This document shows positions 57,081-64,000 of a stretch of 64,000 nt of DNA, piece by piece (position 1 is the first letter of the stretch; each line of letters starts with the position of its first letter). The stretch lies in contig ML679941.1 of the NCBI GenBank assembly GCA_007922225.1, positions 57,871,849 through 57,935,848 on the forward strand. The letters run 5' to 3'. The position numbers were made by a program, and so were the translations under genes. The notes under the pieces are model-generated. The model saw only the letters and a list, made by a program, of their open reading frames with translations. It had not been told where the DNA came from and ran no database searches. The stretch comes from Emydura subglobosa. Its lineage: Eukaryota > Chordata > Testudines > Chelidae.

Positions 57081-60065
57081 TCATCCCATCCCCTCCATAA
57101 ATGTATCAAGCTCAGTTTTGAAGCCAGCTAGGTCTTTTGTCCCCACTGCTCCCCTTGGAAGGCTATTCCAGAACTTCATTCCTCTGTTGATTAGAAACCT
57201 GCGCCTAATTTCAAGTCTAAACTTACCAATGGCCAGTTTATATCCATTAGTTCTCGTGTCCACACTGGCGCTGAACTTAAATAATTCCTCTCCCTCCCTG
57301 GTATTTATCCCTCTTATGTATTTATAGAGAGCAATCATATCTCCCCTCAACCTTCTTTTGGTTAGGCTAAACAAGCCAAGCTCTTTGAGTCTCCTCTCAT
57401 AAGGCAGGTTTTCCATTCTGCGGATCATCCTAGTAGCCCTTCTCTGCACCTGTTCCAGTTTGAATTCATCTTTCTTAAACATGGGGGACCAGAACCGCAC
57501 ACAGTATTCCAGATGAGGTCTCACCAGAGCCTTGTATAACGGTACTAGCATCTCCCTATCCCTACTGGAAATACCTCATCTCATGCATCCAAGGACCACA
57601 TTAGCTTTTTTCACAGACACATTACATTGGCAGTTCATAGTCATCCTGTGATCAACCAATACGTCCCGGTCCTTCGCCTCCTCTTTCACTTCCAGCTGAT
57701 GCATCCCCATCTTATAGCAGAAATTCTTGTTATTAGACCCTAAATGAATGGCCTTGCACTATTAAATTTCATTCTATTTCTATTACTCCTGTTGACAAGG
57801 TCATCCAGATCTTCCTGTATGATATCCCTATCCTTCTCTGTTTTGGCAATATCTCCCAACTTTGTGTCATCCGCAAACTTTATTAGCTCATTCCCACTTT
57901 TTGTGACAAGGTCAGTAATAAAAAGGTTAAATAAGGTTAAATAAGATTGGTCCCAAGACGGATCCCTGAGAAGAGAAGAGTAACTTCTCTTCAGCCTGAC
58001 ATTTCACCTTTCAGTATGACCTGTCGCAGTCTCCACTTTAAACAGTTTTTTATCCACCTTTCAATTTTAATATTAATCCCAACTTTTCCAATTTAACTAG
58101 TAATTCCCCATGTGGAACCATAGAAAATGCCTAACTGAAATCTAGATAAATTAAATCCACTGTATTCCCTTTTTCTAAAAAATCTGTTATCTTTTCAAAA
58201 AAGGAGATCAGGTTGGTCTGGTTTATAAAGACATGTTGTATTTTATCCCTATTACCGTTAACCTTGATGTCCTTAACTACTTTCTCTTTCAAAATTTTTT
58301 CCAGGACCTTGCATACTACTGAAGTCAAACTAACAGGTCTGTAGTTACCTGGATCACTTTTTTCCCTTTCTTAAAAATAGGAACTATGTTAGTAATTCTC
58401 CAGTCATATGGTACAGCACTTGAGTTTACAGATTCATTAAAAATCCTTGCTAATGGGCTTGCAATTTCATGTCCTAGTTCCTTTAATATTCTTGGATGGA
58501 GATTATCTGTATCACCCCCCTCCCCCCCTCCTTACCCCCATTTAGTCCCATTAAGCTGTTCGAGTTTGGCTTCTACCTTGGATGTGGTAATTGCTACATC
58601 CATATCCTCATTCCATTTAGCCACCCTACCACTATCCCCAAGATCATCATTAGCCTCATTAAAAACCGAGGCAAAGTATTTGTTTAGATATTCAGCCATG
58701 CCTAAATTATCCTTAACCTCCACCCCATCCTCAGTGCTTAGCAGTCCCACTACTTCTTTCTTGGTTTTCTTCCTATTTATATGGCTATAGAACCTTTTAC
58801 TATTGGTTTTAATTCCCTTTGCAAGGTCCAACTCTACATGGCTTTTGGCCTTTCTCACTTTATCTCTACATTTTCTGACCTCTGAGAAGTAGCTTTCCTT
58901 GCTGATCCCTCCCATCGCCCATTCGTTATAGGCTCTCTCTTAATCATCTGTCTGAGCTGCTTACTCATCCAGTTTGGTCTACAACTCTTGCCTATGAATT
59001 TTTTCCCCTTCCTTGGGATGCAGGTTTCAGATAGTTCCTGCAACTTTGACTTGAAGTAATTCCAAATTTCCTTCACCTTTAGATCCATGAGTTCTTCAGT
59101 CCAGTCCACTTTCCCAACTAATTCCCTCAATTTTTTAGTTAGCCCTTTTGAAGTCAAAGACTCTGGTCACAGAACTATTTTTGTTTATCTTTTTATCTAT
59201 TTTGAAATGAATTTTCTCACGGTCGCTTGAACAAAGGTTGTCCCCTACAACCAGTTCTTCTATGACGTCCTGACTACTCACCTATACCAAATCTAAAATG
59301 ACATCCCCTCTTATAGGTTCAGTAACTGTTTGGTGCAGGAATCTGTCAGTTATCACAACCAGGAAAATCTGGGCCCTATTATTTCTACTAGCACTTGTCC
59401 TCCAGTCTATATCTGAGAAGTTAAAGTACCCCATAATCACACAGTTCCAAGCAGTATTTACTTCATTAAAAGCCTTAAAAAGATCTCTATCCGTGTCCAA
59501 ATCAGATCCTGGTGGTCTGTAGCACACCGCAAGCTCTATTCCAGGGGAAAATTTAGTAGTTCTCTTCCCCAGTGTGATTTTTACCTAAACAGACTGTTTT
59601 ATCAATTCCATCACTTCTAATTTCTTTACAGTCTACCTCATCATTGATATACAATACTACTCCACCACGTTTGCTTTTATATCTGTCTTTCCTAAACAGC
59701 GCATATTCTTCGATACTTGTACACCAGTTGTGACTACTATTCCACCATGTTTTTGTTATTCTTATATCATCTGGTTTCACTTCCTCTACCAGTAGCTCTA
59801 GTTCCTCCATTTTGTTACCCAGGCTCCTCGCATTGGTATACAATAATCTTAATTTTTGCTGTTTGGTTTTACTCACATTCCTTACCTGATTTGGCACAGT
59901 CATTCCACTGCCAATATCACCTATTAGACTGGTATGTACACTACCCTTCTGCTTTATGTCCATTCTGCTCCCCACTGCTGTGTCATTTCTTACTTCATTT
60001 TCCTCCCTCTCAATGCTAAATAAGGAGTGGCGATTACTTGGACATCTCCCAACCATCTCCCCCAA
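57081..60065 (-). pseudogene. CR1 ORF2: AP endonuclease and reverse transcriptase, decayed
   Basis: Minus strand, in order: KLRLLYTNARSLGNKMEELE (EN start, about 59850), WWNSSHNW and LFRKDRYKSKRGGVVLYIND (EN), CVIMGYFNFSDIDW (about 59440-59400) where the catalytic GDFN Asp is Tyr, FLHQTVTEPIRGDVILDLV, then linker KAKSHVELDLAKGIKTNSK (about 58850-). RT: TSVVCKVLEKILKEKVV (58328-), NTVDLIYLDFS (58163-58131), QGSVLGPILFNL (about 57970-57930), FADDTKLGDIAK (57885-57845, catalytic Asps kept). C-terminus: LVPLYKALVRPHLEYCVRFW (57548-), then RLKELGLFSLTKRRL to a stop at 57081. It nicks target DNA and primes reverse transcription there. Several stops and frameshifts; the 156-residue C-terminal piece remains open. 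Confidence 0.9.
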
Positions 60066-60089
60066 CTCCCTAGTTTAAAGCTCTTTTAA

Positions 60090-61203
60090 TCAGTTGTGCC
60101 AGTCTCTGTCCTATAAGTGCATTTCCCTCCCTACTCAGGAGAAGTCCATCCCAAGAGAACAGTCCTCTCTCCATCCCAAAGCCCTCCTTTTAGCACCATT
60201 GCCTTTGCCATGTGTTAATCATCAGAATCTTGTCACGTCTTTGTTGTCCTCCTCTGTGGACAGGCAGAATCCCACTGAAGATTATCTAAGCCTTGATTTC
60301 CGTAAGAGTCTTCTCCAGCCTGGCACAGTCTCCTTTGATACGTTCCAGAGAGAATCTAGCTATATTATTTGTACCCACAGGAAGGACAATCAGTGGATCC
60401 TTTTCTGCTCCCATTAGGATCCTCTTCAGCTTCAGGTCCACATCCCGTATCTTAGCACCCATCAAACAGCACACCCTTCTGTTCTCCAGATCATCTCTGG
60501 TTACAGGCCTGTCTGTTCTTCTCAGGAGGGAGTCCCCAACCACATAGACCTGCCTTTTCCTGGTGACAGTGCAATTCTCCAGCCTATCCCCTGTTCTTTC
60601 TGGCTGCAAGTCATCTCGTCTACTATTCTCTTTTGCAATACTCTGCAACCGTTCCTGTATCCTCCTGGGGCTCTTATTTGATGCTATCTCCCTTGGCTCA
60701 TCCACTATTTGTATAGGACTAGCCGCTCTTCTCTTCTTCCTTGCCCTCCCACCTTCAGTAACCACCTGCTGTGCCCTTCTTCATTTTCCAACTCGGCAAA
60801 CCTGTTTCTGAGCTCTCTTGATCCTTCACTAGCCTGTCTTTTCCTCTTTCGGGTTCTCACTGTTACATGCTTCCACTGGCTACTTTCCTCACCCAGCAGT
60901 CTCCCCTCAGAGTTCGTTGGTCTGCTTCCATATGTAGGTCGGGTTTTTCCCTTCAGCTTCCTCATTCCTTTGCTCCATCATCTGCTTGTATCCCCTTCTA
61001 AACTTAACCAGAGTTTCCACCTGCATCTTCAACCCTCAAATCTTCTCTTCCATCAGCTCTATGAGGCTGCACTTCATAAAAACATAGCTTTTCTGAGGTA
61101 CCCCCTCCAGGGTCAGGTACATCCCACAGCTTCCACATCCAGTGATCTGCATTGTGTCTTCCACTGCTTGAGTGACTACCATTACCACTTCTGTACCTGT
61201 CAT
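60090..61203 (-). pseudogene. CR1 ORF1 with SGNH-esterase domain, decayed
   Basis: ATG at 61203-61201 starts MTGTEVVMVVTQAVEDTMQI, then CGSCGMYL (a Cys-rich, possibly zinc-binding start), with a TGA near 61043. Downstream, VYVVGDSLLRRTDRPV (about 60560-60510) is esterase block I with the nucleophile Ser, DPLIVLPVGTNN (about 60400-60365) is block III, and the Asp-His block near 60165 reads WDGLLLSREG, so the His is lost. The frame ends near IKRALN at about 60080. RNA-binding partner of ORF2; not functional here. Confidence 0.8.
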
Positions 61204-61612
61204 AGCCTTTCCCCCTAGTTCCTGTCAGTGAGAGACACAAAAACAAAAAACCCACCAAAACAACCTCATCGAGGACCACAACAGTATCAGAACACCACAC
61301 ATTCCCACTCAAACTCCCCTGATTTCAGCTCTGTTTTCTGTCTCCTGTGATGCTGCAGCTGTGCCGCTGCCTGATTGAGTGACTGCCTTTATAGGGCCCC
61401 TAATTAGGGAAGGCCCCCCCCAATTAGGGTCAGCTGATCTCAGTACATCACCTGGTACCAGCTCCTGAAAACTGAAGGGAAGCGGGGGAGGGAAAAAAAC
61501 AAAAACAAAATAAAAAACAAAGACACATAACTGCCCACCTGCCCATAAGGCCCATTCAAACGCCCCTGTTTTCATTTCTGTTTGCTGGCTCCTGTGTCAC
61601 TGCAGCTGAGTA
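61204..61612 (-). promoter_or_regulatory. CR1 5' UTR with duplicated monomer and a TATA-like box
   Basis: About 55 bp at 61309-61365 (aactcccctgatttcagctc) recur at 61556-61610 (aacgcccctgttttcatttc), spacing about 246 bp. On the minus strand cctataaaggc at 61386-61396 is a TATA-like box. This looks like a two-unit promoter. Confidence 0.5.
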
Positions 61613-61615
61613 TTC

Positions 61616-62293
61616 ATGTGGCTCTTGGCAGAGGAGGTGGGGTCACCGCTGAGGACAGCAGATCTTCGGCTCCGCACCAGAGTGACGGTTGGCCCCCCTT
61701 GCTTCTGGTACACCTGCCTCAGCTCCTCGATCTTAACACGGCACTACTGTGTGTCCCTTCTACTGCATGCCACTAGCAATCAGCCCGTAGGTATCAAAGT
61801 TCCTATAGCTGGAACAAAGCTGCAACTGCACAGCCTCCTTTCCCCGTAGACCCAGTAGATCCAACAGCCCTGGTTTACCCCACACAGAAGCACATCTGCT
61901 GTGGAAAGTCAGCACGGTGTTGTGTGAACTGTGCACTCTGAGCAGACAGCAAAAAAACTGCAAAAATTCAAGGACCATTACACAGGGGAGGGGCACACAC
62001 CTGTGTCCCTTCAGGGCAGTGGAGTTCAAACTGCTGACCAGTGCAGTCAAAATGGGCATCACGGGACAGCTCCTGGAAGCCAATTAGGGCGACATAACCA
62101 AGTGCAGTTTCTACACTGATGCTGTATCGGTGTTTCTATGTTGCAAAAAGTATGCCTCTCATTAAGGTGGTTTTATTATGTCAGCATAGTAGGGGAGATA
62201 CCTTGGCAGAAGAAGCATTTCAGTGTGTACATCTCCATTGTTTTGTCAATGAAAGCTGATTTGTCGACAAAACTGTGTAGTGTAGACAATGCC
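61616..62293 (-). pseudogene. Harbinger-associated Myb/SANT-like protein remnant
   Basis: Minus strand: LLDLLGLRGKEAVQLQLCSS then YRNFDTYGLIASGMQ (61868-61760), a stop, then in shifted frames KIEELRQVYQK-like and GANRHSGAEPK (about 61715-61650). This is the three-helix Myb/SANT-like DNA-binding domain ('LLDL..WGEE.VQ.QL...RN...Y..IA..M') usually encoded beside Harbinger transposases and domesticated as MSANTD genes. Sequence to the right (62090-62293) ends in tgtgtagtgtagacaatgcc, which looks like the element terminus. Key Trp changed to Arg in LGLRGKE. Adjacent to the CR1 5' end. Confidence 0.6.
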
Positions 62294-62890
62294 TAAGTTA
62301 AGACACAACTCAATAAATGAGTGTAGCAAACAAATGGAGGGAGTTACGGTGTGGCAACAGTCCCAGCATCAGATAGTTATGAAGGCTACCATAATTATGT
62401 ACATAACTTACAAGCTTTTTAGAGTTCCGTAGAAACAGAAAAAGAATGTGTGTCCAGTTTTTAGAAGGTATAAAAAAAAAAGGGGGGGGGGGGAGAATGG
62501 CTGTTAAACAATAGACTTTCAATAGCCTGAAACAGCTATGCATTTTTCTATTAGTCCTTCAATAATATTATTTAATTTATTAGTAACTTGGTTGGTTCAA
62601 ATGTGCAAACTTGTCTTTTTAAAGAAACATGTTTATAGTTGCTTTCACTTCTCTCTACACTACAGAATTTCAACGTAATAATGATTAGGACTTAAGATAA
62701 TTATGCTCTTCAATAATAAGAAGCACTTACTATACTAGATAGCTGTGAAGCATAACTTAAAATGTCTAAAAGTCCCTGTTGAAATTCTAGAGACTGAAAA
62801 ATGGTTGCAATTACTTGAACAACATCACTTTTGTGTGGATATTACACATTAACTTTTCATTAATCTTTTTAGTTAAAAATCAAGACTCTG
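62294..62890. other. no gene; A10/G12 run at 62472-62493
   Basis: Ten A followed directly by twelve G. AT-rich otherwise. Confidence 0.45.
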
Positions 62891-62895
62891 CTAAG

Positions 62896-63186
62896 GGTAT
62901 GTCTGTACTGCCGGAGCTGTGTCGGGCTCCATGGATCGATGCAGCGGGATCAATTGAGCTGGCAGTGGAGATCCGCACAATCAATCCCGGAAGTGCTGTC
63001 CAGCCAATGCAGTAAATCCACCCTCATGAAAAGAGTAATGCTGAGTCAACCAGAGGTATTTCCTGTCGACGCAGCACAGTGGAGAAGCCACAATAAGGGA
63101 ATGTTAGTAAGTCGATGGGAGATATGCAAGTTTCAGTACGTAGATAGTATATCTCCTGTCGACACTGCCGGCAGTTTAGACCAGGA
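62896..63186. mobile_element. 291-bp non-autonomous DNA element
   Basis: Left ggtatgtctgtactgccgg and the reverse complement of the right end, tcctggtctaaactgccgg, are imperfect inverted repeats, flanked by ctaag at 62891-62895 and 63187-63191. Interior has several 'cctgtcgac' words in direct order. Open frames inside are by chance. Confidence 0.65.
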
Positions 63187-63191
63187 CTAAG

Positions 63192-64000
63192 AATGTTTAA
63201 GGGAATAAGAAAGCAAGTAAGAGGATAGTCCGTACAAGTGATTTGAAAAGAAAAATTGAATAGCAATAGAAAAAAGTTACAACAGGAAAACTCTCAGTTA
63301 GAATTCACACCTCTTATACATTCTGCCATTGGCATAAATATTTAAACTATACAGTGCTTCATGAACACTACATCATCCATAGAAGACACAGAAAAGTCTA
63401 ACATAAGTTACCATGTGGTGTATGATTGTAACATTGTACTGTGAAATTCAGTGAACTACAGGAGTGATCAGTCATGTTTCCACCATATATATAGATATTT
63501 TCTCCTGGAATTTTATTTTATACACATTATGAATGTCTGAACAATAGCTAAGGAAAATATTCCCACTAACCCACTTAACTGAACCTTGAGTCTGCAGGTG
63601 AGTACATTCTCAAATCTCAGCCCATGCTTACAATAGTTTGTGAATATGCACTATAGTTGTTCACACAGACACAAAATCTAGGAATACTCTCTCTAGCCAT
63701 CTTCCATAACCATCTCCACAGAGTGCTTCATCTTGCCTCAACAAACATGGGATTTCCCCTCCCTCCTTTTTCTTTAGCTAGCTGAAGTGAGGGCCTGTTA
63801 GGCCATGGCTTATTCCCACACTTTCCTTCTGTGACTTGGATGGCCAGCTTAACTTCTCTTTCCAAGTATCCTTTGCTCTTAAGAAGATGCTAAGGCCTGA
63901 TCCTTGAAAGTACATTGGCACATAACTACCATTGATTTCAATGGGAAAATTAGCCTGTGAGTAAATGAAAGAAAAGTGTCAAGTATTCTGTGTGACACTT
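63192..64000. other. no gene
   Basis: Ends with a dispersed 'accattgatttcaatggg' word at about 63930-63947. Nothing coding. Confidence 0.4.

Larger units (their letters stand above)
56832..61612 (-). mobile_element. nearly full-length CR1 LINE on the minus strand, 3' end missing
   Basis: 5' UTR at about 61204-61612, ORF1 61203-60090, ORF2 60065-57081, 3' UTR 57080 to about 56832. The 3' UTR (minus: gtgagtcttgcccacatgct; ggggtttttcgccttgctct) stops about 170 bp before the CR1 terminus seen at 52900-53092. Antisense to the Gypsy fragment it abuts. Confidence 0.9.

Overview
The window reads as transposon-rich, AT-leaning nuclear DNA of a non-avian sauropsid, most likely a turtle. The reasons are two CR1 LINE copies of the type abundant in turtle genomes, isolated CR1 3' tails, Gmr1-like Ty3/Gypsy sequences (including a SCAN-like Gag and a pol with integrase before reverse transcriptase), several hAT families, old L2 and MIR remnants, and many short fold-back repeats that I recognise as chelonian-type. 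This organism call rests on repeat content alone. I found no host gene, exon, tRNA or rRNA that I can defend; every protein-like stretch is a decayed mobile element. Several of the longer open frames start at non-ATG codons and lie in repeats.

Layout: 1-1845 is the 5' part of a Gypsy element on the minus strand (leader/LTR and a broken gag). 1846-9576 is mostly unique sequence with a fold-back retroelement fragment at 5912-6147 and a dispersed repeat at 7568-7742. 9577-12062 is a CR1 copy on the plus strand that has lost most of its endonuclease. 12364-14080 is an unassigned repeat split by a clean solo LTR (13269-13915, TSD atat). 14090-15135 is an old L2-type LINE end interrupted by a small fold-back element. 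17786-19325 is a second, unrelated solo LTR (TSD gtcac) packed with minisatellites. 21265-23080 is a decayed hAT transposon; 23558-25250 a decayed APE-type LINE; 28528-28961 the N-terminus of another hAT transposase.

29300-54600 is largely non-coding. It contains a 286-bp palindromic element (37340-37625), an RNase H-bearing LINE remnant (38560-39540), a 57-bp perfect inverted repeat (41546-42084), a hAT-type element with a perfect 8-bp TSD (42824-43471), a hammerhead-like repeat (43988-44222), a MIR SINE (44515-44715), an L2-like tail (48640-48835), a hAT-type MITE (51055-51374) and a CR1 tail (52777-53092).

54540-62293 is a nested pile: an LTR inserted in an antisense CR1 scrap, a Gypsy integrase-to-RT fragment, a nearly full-length antisense CR1 abutting the RT, and a Harbinger-associated Myb/SANT-like remnant. 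The most interesting signals are the hammerhead-ribozyme-like cores in two copies of one repeat, the RNase H LINE, the integrase-first pol order, and the frame-preserving 27-bp repeat inside the 17786-19325 LTR.
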